Below are positions 1 through 28,799 of a DNA stretch of 64,000 bases, piece by piece. Position 1 is the first letter of the stretch, and every line of letters begins with the position of its first letter. The DNA comes from Chrysogorgia sp. JL179-B06 (lineage: Eukaryota > Cnidaria > Anthozoa > Scleralcyonacea > Chrysogorgiidae), in contig JAYKKM010000081.1 in the NCBI GenBank assembly GCA_035772405.1, positions 935,001 through 999,000 of the forward strand, written 5' to 3'. A model generated the notes under the pieces. That model was not told where the DNA came from, made no database searches, and saw only the letters and a list, made by a program, of their open reading frames with translations. Made by a program: the position numbers and the translations under genes.

Positions 1-469
1 GGTAAAACTGTTCTCGATGTTGGCATGACGTACGAGAAAAAATAAAGCAGTATAAAGACATGTTAAGTGTAACAGTTTGGGACTTCACCTGTTATTTTCT
101 GGTATGTTTTAGAAGCTATAGTAAGACAGGCGTTGGTTTTTTGATCAATTGTTCGTTGTAAGTTTAATGATGAAAATATTTTGTTTTGTATGATGACATC
201 ATTCGACGTATGTTTTATTTTTCGGAATCACCCAACCTCGTTCCCAGGGCATTTTGCCTCCACGGTGGAAGGTCGGCGAAAATGGCCCTGGGATCGGCTG
301 GTCACATGACATCCAGAATATCTGGGTGTTTTGATATGATAATTTATGATAATCTAGATCATTTGGCTTTGTTTACTCTGTTGATGTGATAATGATGAGA
401 AATATGCAACGCTCTGTAGACTTGTTCATGTAAAGCATTCATCCTAAAAGCAACTAATTCATAATACAT

Positions 470-565
470 CCATGATTATCTCATAAATATCATGATTATC
501 TCATATAAATATCATGATTATCTCATATAAATATCACGATTATCTCATATAAATATCACGATTAT
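470..565. repeat. 22-bp minisatellite, left block
   Basis: About four copies of a 22-bp AT-rich unit built on TATCTCATATAAATATCATG. It has the same orientation as the larger block at 1195-1420, and the two blocks are separated by the inverted-repeat element at 566-1187. The simplest reading is one array split by an insertion. Confidence 0.85.
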
Positions 566-1187
566 CCATATGGACTTATAGTACGTATTCCATATAAGGT
601 CATAACGGACGGGACTGGGAAGAGCAAATACGTTGCCCTAACGAGCAAATACATTGCCCTCGTACCAGCCCACTGGATGCGGATACGTAACACGTTACGA
701 TATGTTCGATTATCCGCTCTTTCTAAGAAAATTACGTTCGCTCGCCGGATAAGCTGTACGCATATTGTAAACAGATAATTTACCTTTGTTTTAATATATA
801 TTGTAGCTTTGGGAGTTGATTATTTCTCAAGAAAACGTTCGTCGAAGACAGCCGAAAGTTCGTTTACAAGATGGTATCCGTAATACGAAAATTATATTTT
901 TGGGCATGTTCGATTACCCGCTTTCAAAGAGAACTAAGTCAGCTACCAGGATAAGCTGTATGTATGTTGTAAATAGATCATTTAACTTTAAAAGAATATA
1001 TTCTATAGCTTTGTGGGAGGGTTAGGACCTTTGTTGTTTTGGGGTCGGTTACAATCTAATTAACTTGGAGGCTGGTACGAGGGCAATGTATTTGCTCGTC
1101 AGGGCAACGTATATGCTCGTTAGGGCAATGTATTTGCTCTTCCCAGTGCCGTCCGTTATGACCTTATATGGAATACGTACTATAAGT
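566..1187. mobile_element. Inner MITE with roughly 100-bp inverted repeats
   Basis: The left end (566-668: ACTTATAGTACGTATTCCAT, then GGTCATAACGGACGG and AGCAAATAC/TTGCCCT motifs) is inverted at 1069-1187. The centre holds two diverged direct copies of about 115 bp (697-812 and 902-1020), each beginning near ATGTTCGATTA and ending near GCTTTG-GGGAG. A degraded relative of the right end lies at 20940-21036. No transposase is encoded. Confidence 0.75.
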
Positions 1188-1194
1188 ACCTATC

Positions 1195-1420
1195 CGATTA
1201 TCTCATATAAATATCATGATTATCTCATATAAATATCATGATTATCTCATATAAATATCATGATTATCTCATATAAATATCATGATTATCTCATATAAAT
1301 ATCATGATTATCTCATATAAATATCATGATTATCTCATATAAATATCATGATTATCTCATATAAACATCATGATTATCTCATATATAAATATGATTATCT
1401 CATATAAATATCATGATTGG
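1195..1420. repeat. 22-bp minisatellite, right block
   Basis: About ten near-identical tandem copies of the same 22-bp unit as at 470-565. The last units carry small indels (AAACATC, CATATATAAAT). Homogeneity suggests recent expansion. Confidence 0.9.
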
Positions 1421-1711
1421 GCAAGTATATATCGAATGCAGTTCTTGACAATTAACCAAAGCCTTATATTTCTTATTTGTGGTGAAAATTAAAGGCGAGG
1501 AAATTTCTTAACCTTTGGATTTACATGAATAAATTATACTCTAGCTGAATTAATCGAATTTTAGAACTGGCCAATAAGATTAGGGAATCGACCAGCCGAT
1601 CCCAGGGCATTTTCGCCGACCTTCCACCGTGGAGGCAAAATGCCCTGGGTACGAGGTTGGGAATCACCCACAGAAATAACTGCCTGCCTACGAATATGGT
1701 TTCTTATTTGC

Positions 1712-1993
1712 TGAGATATTTCAGTTTGTATCATATGCAAATGACAATGGCGTGACGTACACGTGCATAATGACTTATCAGAGAAGGCTATTTATCTTTG
1801 GTAATATAAAACCAAATTTAATTTGAATGAAGCATGTGCGTGAGTACTTCCCACAACACGGAACTTGTACAATTTCAAGTGATTTTGTGTGATAATAACA
1901 AAGATATATAACCTTCTCCCGTCTCCGATAATCATTATGCACGTGTACGTCACGCCATTGTCATTTGCATATAATACAAACTGAAATATCTCA
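1712..1993. mobile_element. Palindromic MITE with GAGATATTTCAGTTTGTAT ends
   Basis: The left arm (1712-1772) contains ATATGCAAATGACAATGGCG and TGACGTACACGTGCATAATG. The right arm (1930-1993) is its reverse complement. Related copies are at 28370-28625 and 39155-39430, all with TTGATATGCAAAT and TGCATAATGA segments. Confidence 0.75.
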
Positions 1994-2092
1994 AGAACGA
2001 AGCAAGGAAACGAAAATCTACAAAATATGTTACTCAGTCATTTTAAGTGCTCTTTCATATAAGACAAACTTAAGTTTCGTGTCATATGCACT

Positions 2093-2524
2093 TTAAAGGG
2101 GAACTGTATCCAAAAAATAAATTACTTTTAAATAAAAGGCCTTTAAGTATAATGTTTAGAAATGTTAATAGTTTTACGGTATCTACTCTTGTTCTCAAGA
2201 AATAACGTTTTCATTCTCGTATTTTATGCTTCTGGACGTCGCCATTTTCGAGTTTGTTCGACGGCTCAAAATTGATGTACAGCGGTGGTTTTCTTTTCAA
2301 TTTTGACGTCATCGAGTGCTAATCTTTTGTTCTTTGCACTCAAGTGACGTCAAAATTGAAAAGAAACACCCGCTGGACCTCGAGTCTGAGCCGTCGGGCA
2401 AACTCGAAAATGGCGGCGTCCAGAAGCATAAAATATGAAAATGAAAACGTTATTTCTCGAGTACAAGAGCAGATACCGTAAAAATTTCAAGCTAATTAAT
2501 TTTTTGGGTACAGTTCCCCTTTAA
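2093..2524. mobile_element. MITE with TTAAAGGGGAACTGTA termini
   Basis: The ends TTAAAGGGGAACTGTA...TACAGTTCCCCTTTAA are inverted. Much longer internal arms (GTTTTCATTCTCGTATTTTA and AGAAGCATAAAATATGAAAA regions, and CGCCATTTTCGAGTTTG) are also self-complementary, so nearly the whole element folds back. A truncated copy lies at 39875-39970. Confidence 0.8.
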
Positions 2525-3132
2525 ATGCAGATAGGTACGCTAGGCAGCCTAGGCGTATATGTATTTTTTGTCGCATCTAATTACGCATGCGTATAGTGAA
2601 TTCTCTATGATGAAGTATACACTCTAGTTCGTATTACTTACGTAACCACATTTCAAGTTGCACCTCACGAGACAAATTGCTTTGTGTAACCATGGAAAAG
2701 ACTTTTAAAGTCTTTTTATTATGAGTGACGTAACACTCCTGATTTGCAGTTTAATTGTATTGCATGTTGCATAACAACTGTATCATTATGAAATCCTATA
2801 CAGGAACATGTAATAATTTTTTGTCACCTAAAATTGCGTTACGAGTCGCACGAAAAACTGCTTTGTGTATATAATACAGCTTTAATATTACTCTCTTATA
2901 CTCATCATAGGCGTGGGAGGCTGGGGGGAAGCCAGGGACTCGTTCGTTTTTCTGAAAGCTGGTTGCAACTAAAGTAGTCGTTCACATGAATAATTTTATC
3001 TTTGTGTTGCTGCCCAGTCTGTTGAGAAGTAGGGAGTATGAACTGTGTACTATTTACAGTACTAGTACTACTTGTAACATAAGCGTTATATGGGATATAC
3101 AAGCTCGAGCCAAAGGCGAGAGTAAAAACCGA

Positions 3133-3602
3133 TACAGTAAAAACCTGCGTATAAGAACCTAGATTTTTCAAGTTAGCCTAAAAAGGTTCTTATATAAATG
3201 GTGTTTACTACAAAATTTAGGTTGTTTAAGAACCTAAATCGCCTAACCTAAATAGGTTCTTATTTTCTTTGGTCTATTAGTTATATAAATTATGCATACA
3301 TTTTCTCCACATGACTGCAATCTAAGCAAATACAAACCCTATATGCACTTTAAAGCTACACTGTATGTAATTTACAGCTTACTGTGTGTAAATTCAATGG
3401 AACAAAATAACGTATACAACTGTAGACATACATACACTATTTGTCTGGTTCTCTGTCTCATTTTCATTACTTTGTAGAGTTTATTTTCTTTGATTTATAA
3501 ATTTTTAGTTTTGACTCTATTTGATAAAATAAGAACCTGCTTTTAAATTTTAGCCTAACAGGTTCTTAAAATCTAGGTTCTTGTACGCGGGTTGTTACTG
3601 TA
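3133..3602. mobile_element. Tc1/mariner-type MITE (TA-flanked)
   Basis: Inverted ends CAGTAAAAACCTGCGTATAA and its partner ACGCGGGTTGTTACTG are flanked by TA on both sides (3133-3134, 3601-3602), as expected for Tc1/mariner insertion. The arms share AAGAACCTAGATTTT. The 2525-3132 and 3603-4456 stretches around it show no gene. Confidence 0.75.
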
Positions 3603-4456
3603 CAACACGTCTGCGAGCTTAGGATATTCGTGCGTCTATTTGTTCATGGAAGATTCAAGCCATTTTAGGCAAGTAAATCGAAGTAAAAGTTTATGTAAAT
3701 CAGCAGAATTACCACCGTCATAAGCTAGCTACACATACAATATTCTTGTGATCTGTAATCCTTGAGAATATTTCTAGTTGATTTAATAATATTCGCCAAT
3801 TTCGCCGTACTGTGGTATAAAATTTGTCTTATTTTGCACTATGGCTCATGAGGTAACTCGTGCGTTGAATACGACCTAAAAAAATGTTGACGTCGACGGA
3901 GATATTTTTCCTAGTGCATGTGTTACACGGATGAATCGTACTTGCGAAGGCGAAGAAATTCCTTTTCTTGTCAGAAGAGTAATTTGTATGTGAAGGAATC
4001 TAGCGTTACCATGACAGCTATATGATTTACCTAACGACCAGCGTAGCGTTGGTGACGACGTGTGGTATGGAATTTACTCGGTGATTTTTAGTTTTTACCT
4101 CGCCTGTAATTTTTTGAATCCATCAGAGATCGCATTTTTCTGACCTAAAAGGCGCGGAATGACTATGTTTTAACAGTATAGTTAAAATATTACACGGTAG
4201 AATCCAGACTAGAATATAAAATAGATTCCCAAGGCAGAAATTTTAGCTTCTGTGGGGTCGTATATTGGAGGTCATAATCTCTCTATATATATTGACAGAT
4301 GAAGAGGCGTAAAATGTTATATATTAATTAGGTGTTTAATATCTTGCAGTAGAGTATATCTGTTCTGTCTATATATATATGATTCGACGATCGCAACTCA
4401 CCTCAACTTTCCTCATCTGATTCACGGAATGTATGTGCCAAATATTAACTTTAATG

Positions 4457-4740
4457 TACTCGATATAGTTTGACGCTACTCTGGCTTAAAAAGTTTTTTG
4501 AACGTAACTTAAAAGTCACTGTCCATGACCCAATCCGCAGTACCGTCAGAGACATTGGCATATCAACATTGAATCGCGATGACGGTGGTTTATTACCAGA
4601 AGCTTATTAACGTCATCATCGGTTCTATGAGGGTATAAATAGGAATCCTAACCTTACAACGATCACCCCCGATGAAGACAAGGACCGTAGTAACTTTTAA
4701 AGTTACGTTCAAAAACTTTTTAAGCCACAACTATGTCTGA
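4457..4740 (+). mobile_element. Penelope-like element tail, rearranged fragment
   Basis: Bases 4565-4740 (TGAATCGCGATGACGGTGGT, TTATTACCAGAAGCTTATTA, GGTTCTATGAGGGTATAAAT, GATGAAGACA) match the tail of the element at 62340-62850 in the same orientation. Bases 4457-4530 match its last 70 bp in inverted orientation. Penelope-like elements often carry such rearranged end copies. No reverse transcriptase is left. Confidence 0.65.
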
Positions 4741-4956
4741 TTTATCACCTGGTTGCGTTGGGAAATTATTTGTGTAATGTGCCCTATTGCATCACCGACA
4801 TTACCCATATTACCTTATATATTGAACTCGTCGCTATGCTCACGGCAACGGCTTTTGTATAGCCCACAGTCCGTTAGAATTGAATTCCCAGTCAAGAGGC
4901 CTTGAAGTTGTATTTTTCGCAACTGGTCCTTGGTTCTCCAAGTATACGATTCAACA

Positions 4957-5215
4957 CTTGTAAGGGCCTGTTTACATGAATCTGGATTGACTTTCATTCC
5001 AGATTGAACTCATACCGGTTCTGTTAAAATCCCTTTACCTTTATACATGAATCCCGAACGAGATGCAGCTCAATCCGGATTGAGTTCATTCCGGTTCTCA
5101 TTCCGAATTGAGTTTCATTCCGGATTGAGTTTCATTGAAATTTCATTTCGGTGTCATGTAAAGACGGTGCGAGATTTCATTCCGGAATGAAAAATATGCT
5201 TTTAACATTTATAGC
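4957..5215. repeat. MITE-like repeat rich in ATTCCGG/CCGGAAT
   Basis: It starts AAGGGCCTGTTTACATGAAT and has many ATTCCGGATTGAG-type inverted motifs, ending near CGGAATGAAAAA. This is the layout of a short foldback element, but the right boundary is unclear. Confidence 0.45.
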
Positions 5216-5654
5216 CGACAATTTACAGCTAGAGAGAGGAATTGCGCCGACGTCATACTCAATATAAATAGCTCTTTATCGACGTTGAATTAAATGCTTG
5301 TTTACTTTCGACCGCATCGATTATCGTTTCTAGTAATGCTTTATGTTTATTCTTTGCCAAATTATCAGTTTAAGGCACATGTTGAAATGTACAAGCGCAG
5401 AAATCGTTGAAAGAAACATACCCGCTAGAATGAAATTTCAGATTTCGCGCGTGGGATCTAGAATTGCAAACGTAGCCTGCGAAGGCGAAGGGGGGCGTCA
5501 ATTCCATGACATGCAATCACCAAATGTATGGGGTTGGGGTTAGGATTAGGGTAAGACACATATACATATATTTCGTGACTGCATGTCATGGAATTATAAC
5601 CGCAATTTGCATTGCATGCTAGCTCTATGGGCTAGCTAACCAATCTATTAACCA

Positions 5655-5860
5655 TAGAGCTCTTTCATAATGGCGGCCAGTCTAAATATTCTTTAATTTT
5701 ATATGCATGCGAATTAGCCTTTCTGGCCTCGTTACAAAGCGACGATTCTTTGAAATTACAGACACACGAACGAAGTCAGAAAGGCTATAATTTAAATATA
5801 TATATATATATATCAAAGAATATTTAATTTGGGCAGAGTCTTAAAATGGGCTCTGTTTAT
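5655..5860. mobile_element. MITE, copy 1 of the CTTTCATAATGGCGG family
   Basis: It shares CTCTTTCATAATGGCGG, AGTCTAAATATTCTTT, AATTAGCCTTTCTG, AATTACAGACACACGAACGA and CAAAGAATATTTAATTTGGG with the copy at 45812-45992. A TA microsatellite has expanded near 5795-5815. A third fragment lies at about 7975-8025 (CTTTCTGTCCTCGTTTGTGT). Confidence 0.7.
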
Positions 5861-6640
5861 TTTTTCTTAATAAGAGAAAACCCAGTATTTCATATCATCG
5901 ATAGTACCTATATAATAAATCGAAATATCTCAAGAAGTTAACGAAGTGAGATATGGACGAACTGTATTAAAACGCCATTCTTTATCTGATTTCAAGAGTT
6001 CATTTGAATAATAGATTAATTTCTTTTGTAAATTTTTGAATTTAGGTAAAGAGTTCCAGAGAGAGTTCTTGTTTGATGTCCGTGTTATTAAAATTCTTTG
6101 AGGCTTGGTAGATTAATTTTTGTTTACCCAATTGTTTTTCTTGGCAGGTGTATTGTTTAATTATTGGGAAATGGCTCTTTATTTTTGGTTAGTGTTAGCT
6201 ACGGTTTGCTATAGTTATATTGCTGGTCCTTGCATATGTATTTATAAGCTGTTCTCTCTAAAAATAAAGTAATATCGTGTAAGTTAGGGTTTTAATTTTG
6301 CATTTTCCCAGTTTTGCTATCATCCGCTTTTGTTCCCAAACATTTCTCTGGGTTTCAACACGAACATATGGACGCAGACTACAGATTTTCAGAAATAGAA
6401 ATACGCGAGATATTCTTGTAAAATATTGATTTGTGGTTGTGGCTTTTCCCTGTCTGATTTCGTAGATTTTTACTTGTTGGGGATTTTTAAGTGAGCGTGA
6501 TTTCTGATTGGTCGACAGGGGAAACAAGTACTTATTGAATTTCAAAGTCTCGAAGGTTCGTGTTCAGACGTTTTAATCAGCGAATCCTGTCAGGAATAAA
6601 TCTCTTGTCGTGTGTACGTTTATCCCGTGAAATTATCAAC

Positions 6641-23904
<17,264 letters not shown>

Positions 23905-24069
23905 ATTGGGTGACTTTCGCCTGGAATCAGAACCGAGTGATGTTAACTACGTATATAATTCCCTTTTGAAATTCGATTTCCAATTTCGCATTTGATGTTG
24001 TGCATGCACCAGTTCGTGTGTTAAAAAGTTGCATTAAATTTGTCAGCTTATCACTAAGTATTTGTCGTG

Positions 24070-24075
24070 AATAAA
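24070..24075 (+). promoter_or_regulatory. Candidate TENT4 polyadenylation signal
   Basis: Canonical AATAAA, 166 bp after the TENT4 stop codon, followed by T/G-rich sequence. Confidence 0.5.
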
Positions 24076-24111
24076 ACGTTAACAATTACTAAACGATTGA
24101 TTCGCATTCTG

Positions 24112-25012
24112 AGGAAGCGCTCATTATTTATGGCGGGGGTTGGTACCGAAGAAAAATGGGTTGGGTAAACCAAATTTATGATGGGAAACGTTTGGGTAAG
24201 ATTTGCAAGTATCGGGTAACAAATTTTAAAACAAAATAAATAAAATAAATAAGTGTTTAATGTCTATAGTTGTAATAATAGTGATACCATATAAAACATA
24301 TAGATTGCTGTCAGGTAAAACTTCTTGTTAAATAAGATTTTAGTTAGACATATTTTCACGTTTATAAACTTTAACAACTTTATAAACTTTAACAAACTTC
24401 CTTAGAATATTGCAATGATTTCATACTATAACCAATGTTTAACACTATAAATATGATAAGGAGCAAGGGTGAGACAGTAGGCAAAGACAATACATAAATG
24501 ATAGACTTGTATGCAGTATAACATGTATATGGTTGCATCATCTAGTGATGGTTTATGGGTAGAAGAAAAATTCAGTGTTTGAAAGGTTAGGTAAAACCTA
24601 ACAATTTACAATATTTCTGGATATTTTATGTCTTTATTTATTTATTTATAAGTGGTAACTGCAATTGCAAAAAAATTGTAAAATGGATAAATAAAGCTTA
24701 TGTTTAACAACAATTATTCAATCATTTTGGCTTTATTGTATCATTTGAATATGAAGTTTCATGTGAATTATTCACATGTGATTTTGAAACATGTTTATGT
24801 TTCACATGTGATTGTTTCACATGTGATTGTTTCACATGTGAAATTTCACATGTGAAATTTCACATGTTCCAAAATCACATGTGAAATTTGCACATGTGAT
24901 TGTTTCACATGTTCCAAAATCACATGTGAAATGTTCACATGTGAAATTATGTGGAATTTTCGTAAGGGTTCTCTTCGGTACCAACCCCTCATGCCATAAA
25001 TAATGAAGGCTA
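24112..25012. mobile_element. Long MITE with CATTATTTATGGC ends and a CACATGTG cluster
   Basis: CATTATTTATGGCGGGGGTT, GGTACCGAAGA at the left is inverted at the right (CTTCGGTACCAACCCCT, GCCATAAATAATG). Near the right end, about 24755-24945 contains at least ten palindromic CACATGTG motifs in TTTCACATGTGAAA-like context. A third similar end occurs at 26740-26795. Confidence 0.7.
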
Positions 25013-25165
25013 ACTGCATTAACCCTATCAATCACCCACCCACCCTACCCATCCCTGTAATTAATTTCTCTACGATTATCGTGATATAACAATAATAATA
25101 ACAACAATGATGATAATTTTGTTTTCTGACTTTCCCTCTTATAATTCACTCTTTTCTATTTCAGG

Positions 25166-25335
25166 GAAATCCGATGTTCACCAGAAAGATTACGTTGTTA
25201 GGTCAGTTCCGCCTCGGTCATTGCTTTCTCACGGAAGACTGCGAAGCATCGTATTTTTTCAGAAACGAACATTGTTTTACAACATCACATTTTACAAGAG
25301 CAAATCTATTCTTTGTCATTTGATGGATGTTTGAT
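25166..25335 (+). other. Possible 3' exon downstream of TENT4
   Basis: CTCTTTTCTATTTCAG at 25150-25165 is a good acceptor. A cryptic donor AA|GTACGT inside the last TENT4 coding exon (near 23847) could splice here and would give a stop after about twelve residues. This may be an alternative 3' end or chance. I could assign no protein family. Confidence 0.25.
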
Positions 25336-25419
25336 GGGGCGTCTATTTTTTTGTACATGCAAGTGCTGACAACCAAACCTGAGGAGATTTTATGAAGGCC
25401 AAAATGGTGAAATCTTGGC

Positions 25420-26160
25420 GCATGATTACAAACGATGTTTTTAAGAAATCGATTGGAAATTCATATTTTTATGAGAAGAAACGAGATCACGACTCTACCA
25501 TCAACATCATCGATATAAGTAATTATTTTTATGCAAGAAAAAAATGGGCGAATTATCGAACTTGGTGGATAACGCGATCCGAAATTCATGTTTTTATGAG
25601 AAAAAACGAGATACAACTCTACCATCAACATTATCGATAGAAGTATTCTCGGACTTGGTGGATAACGTAATCGGCAAAATCTACGAAATCACGTAAGTTA
25701 TGGTGATATTATCAATTCAACTCAAGAAAGAAAGGAAAAAATTTTATTTAAAGAAAGGAAAAAGTAACGAAATCTCGGACTTGGAGAATAACACAATCGG
25801 GAAAATCTACATAGAAATCACGTAAGTTAAGGTGTTTTTTTTGGAAAGAAGAGATACAACTTCATCCCGAGAAAGAAAGGAAAAAATTCTATTTAAAGAA
25901 AGGAAAAAGTAACGAAGTCTCTAACTTGGAGAATAACACAATCAAAAAAACCTTTGAAGTCGCGTAAGATCAGGTTTTTTTTGGGAAAAAGAGGTACAAC
26001 ATGGCAAATTCATGGAATTGGTGGATAATGAAATCTGCGGAATCTACGTATAGAAATCACATTAGTTCAAGGGTTTTTTTTTTGGAAAGAAAAGGTACAA
26101 CTTGACCTCATTTTAGCTCGAGGAAGAAAGAAAAAAAATTGGCAAAATCCTGGAATTGGG
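25420..26160. repeat. Degenerate tandem repeats of about 100-130 bp
   Basis: Recurring blocks contain TTTTTATGAGAA-AAACGAGAT, CTCTACCATCAACAT, ACTTGGTGGATAACG-AATC, AAATCACGTAAGTTA and AGGAAAAAGTAACGAA. Five or six diverged units are visible; the intact units cannot be aligned precisely by eye. Confidence 0.55.
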
Positions 26161-26808
26161 CATTGCAGAGAATCGAAAAAAATCGATATGCAACTATCTC
26201 CAGAAACGTAATTGTTGTGTATTGAAGAAAGAACAAGTATGTCTCCACGGATATCGCAATTTACACAACCAATTATTATTTAAGAAAACTGGGTGGAAAG
26301 CAAGAAACGGTGGAAAGGCTGAGTGGAAGATACAACGTGGTCATATATTATCGCAAAAAGTGACCAAAAAGTGGAGAAATAACGATAATTTTAATGGATA
26401 TAACCCATTTATCATCTTTTAACAGCATTCTACCAGCGGCCTGCACTTTCATCTCGCCAAAGGTTTAATATTTTAGCACAAAAAGGTCGGGACATTTTAG
26501 GTTCCAAAAAAACGGCCACTCTGTTAGATAGTATATTAAGAAATATTTTAATTCGTGAAAACTAATTAGGTTTTATTAATTTTAAGAATTTTAGAATAAT
26601 TATTAATTTGGGTCTGTGGGATCAAAGTATAAGATTGACCTTGAAGGTTTATTGAAGGCTTGGTGCCAGATCGTGATATTGGGAGCAAATGATCTGTTTT
26701 TGCTAAAAATTGCATTGTATGACTTGTGTTCATTAAACCGGTCATTATTTATGGCTGGGTGGGGGACAGAAGAGAAAATGGTTGGGTAACTGAAAATTCT
26801 AAAACCTA

Positions 26809-27360
26809 AAGGCGCTGTTACACTGCCGAAAAAAGTAAAAAGTAAAAAGTGTAAATGCAAGCATGGGCCCACGTTGCACTCTGCTGACCTTTTTCTTAAC
26901 TCTTTCCTGTCCGACTGAAAAACATCCAAAATTATACTCTTTGTTCTATTGATATCTCGGGAAATATCCATAACTGTTGCGAAATATACCTTTTCTGAAA
27001 GTCCAATAAACCAGCTGTTACTCATGATAATATAAATTAGCATTAATTATCATAAATCAGGTTGAAAAACTTCCATTTTTCTAGAAAATGCCATCTTGGA
27101 CGCCTGCGTAGCATCATGAAAATTCAAAATGCCACCAATCGCATGCAGAGTTGTTTATCAAATCAAACTTGGCGTGTGAGTGGATCTCGTGTGCCTGGCG
27201 CTTGTCGAATTTCAATTGTTAATCTTGCGTTACCATGTGCCGTGTTTTTCGATTGACGACTTCGGGGTCTTCTATGATCCCTATTAACTGGGCCGGACAG
27301 GAAAGAGTTAACATGCCTCTAGATCAGTGTTGCAAGACAAGTTGCATGAAAAATTGCAAT
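26809..27360. mobile_element. MITE split by a TTAA-flanked MITE
   Basis: The outer element begins AAGGCGCTGTTACACTG and ends TGCAAGACAAGTTGCATGAA, matching the family at 20466-20682. It is split at 26896-27311 by an insert whose inverted ends are TTAACTCTTTCCTGTCC and GGACAGGAAAGAGTTAA. TTAA at both ends indicates piggyBac-type insertion. Confidence 0.8.
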
Positions 27361-27689
27361 CACCACTTCTCTGAAGGGTTGGGTAGGAAAATTTTCATGT
27401 CTATATTTACATAAAGAATTATATTACGAGTTAAATTAAAAATTAAAATTAGCTTTTATCATTGTATTCCTCTGCTTGTTTTCCTTGGATTCCTGCTCTG
27501 TATATGGGGATAATAATCTGAAAGTTACAGTAGGATCTGACTATATCTTTTTGGGTTTGTTATTAAAACTTGTATCGACGATATGCCGCGAATTGGGCTT
27601 TATCTAACCTTTTTCTTCTTGGGGAAGGCAGCACACTAATCTTGACTTGGGACTGAATCTGAACCACGTATCAAGCTAAGGCTATCATA

Positions 27690-28085
27690 TAGCCTTGTAA
27701 TATTAAAATAACATACGGTAATCATATGGCGCGTTTATAATGTCAAAATTCAATATGACCATTTGAACGTCATGCATTTAATTCGAACAACATTTACTCG
27801 AAACGAGCAAGCCTCGCGAAGTATAAATTTTCCATTCAAGCGACACTTTTTCCAAATCGAACTTCACGTTTGTAATATTTCTGAATTGAACGACTTATCT
27901 GGCGGTCGAGCGGTCATATTTCAAATAATTTCCGAAACTCAAACCTACGTCACAAAACGTCATAAAACTGGACAGACATCCACTGGTGTAAAGCGTTACA
28001 TAGAAAAACAGGATAAACAGGCTGTTTGTGACGTCACACGTGCAATTAGCATTTTTACAACCTCATACTACCATATTCCGGCTAT
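27690..28085. repeat. Interspersed repeat family, copy 2
   Basis: It shares ACTCGAAACGAGCAAGCCTC, TATAAATTTTCCATTCAAGC, CTTATCTGGCGGTCGAGCGG and TCATATTTCAAAT with 46590-46805, and ATATTAAAATAACATACGG with 14037-14330. The 108-aa open frame across it (27763-28089) matches no protein I know and is not preserved in the other copies. Confidence 0.65.
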
Positions 28086-28369
28086 TTAAGTTACGTACTT
28101 TGATCTAAAAGGTACTTACTTTTTGTTGGCAATGGCAATTCCCTTTTAAGTATGATTTTTTGTTTGGGTTTGTTGGAGTTCACTTTGTGGGTTGTGGTGC
28201 GGAAGGATTTTGTTTGGAGTTCCGTCGAGCGACATTTTTTATTTTTCGTTAGTATTAATAAAGTGTATATGCAATGAAAATTCAGTTTGAAATAAACTCT
28301 TGTATTTGAAAGAACTCTTGAAATTTTAAAAACATAAATTTACAACGATCCCGTATCTCACTTCATTCT

Positions 28370-28625
28370 TGAGATATGAAGATTTGTTTGATATGCAAAT
28401 AACACACTGCATAATGACTTATTGAACAAGACTGTAGATCTTTGGGATTCTCAAATAAAATCACTCGAAACTTCACATGCTTAGTGTTATTTTCCTTGCG
28501 CATTCACAGTTCCAAGTGATTTCGTTACATAATCCCAACGATAAACATGATTTTCAGTATGGTATACAGTCTGACGTATGCAGTGTGATATCCACATATC
28601 AAACAAATCTCAAGAATGAAATGAG
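28370..28625. mobile_element. Palindromic MITE, GAGATATG...CTCAAGAATGA ends
   Basis: The ends TTGAGATATGAAGATTTGTT and ATCAAACAAATCTCAAGAA are inverted. Together with 1712-1993 and 39155-39430 this is one family. Confidence 0.65.
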
Positions 28626-28799
28626 ACATATGGAAGAGTCGTAAACGCTAATATTTATAATTTCAAGAACTTTTTAGAGTAAGAGAGTTTATTAATGTTA
28701 ATGAAATATAGTCTTTCGAGTCTCGACAGAAATTTGGTCCCAGTTTTTTCACCCAGGCGGCGAGCGGAGATGAGACCCTGGGTACGAGGTTGGCTCTGG

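Larger units (their letters stand above)
225..1669. mobile_element. Composite foldback element with terminal inverted repeats
   Basis: About 70 bp at 234-303 reappear inverted at about 1590-1660. The ends read AACCTCG...CGAGGTTGG and both arms carry CCCAGGGCATTTT. The 9-bp string GAATCACCC occurs immediately outside both ends (225-233 and 1661-1669), consistent with a target-site duplication of 7-9 bp; the exact length is ambiguous because the junction bases repeat. Inside are a 22-bp minisatellite and a second inverted-repeat element. There is no open frame of transposase size, so it is non-autonomous. Similar CCCAGGG...GTACGAGGTTGG ends occur near 28740-28795, 46120-46200 and 58926-58996. 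Confidence 0.75.

Noticed and set aside
6560..6640. Longer TENT4 N-terminus beginning at 6560
   Set aside because: The frame is open, but the codon at 6560 is GTG; the first ATG in good context is 6641.
27763..28089. 108-aa plus-strand gene
   Set aside because: It overlaps an interspersed repeat with two other copies that do not keep the frame.
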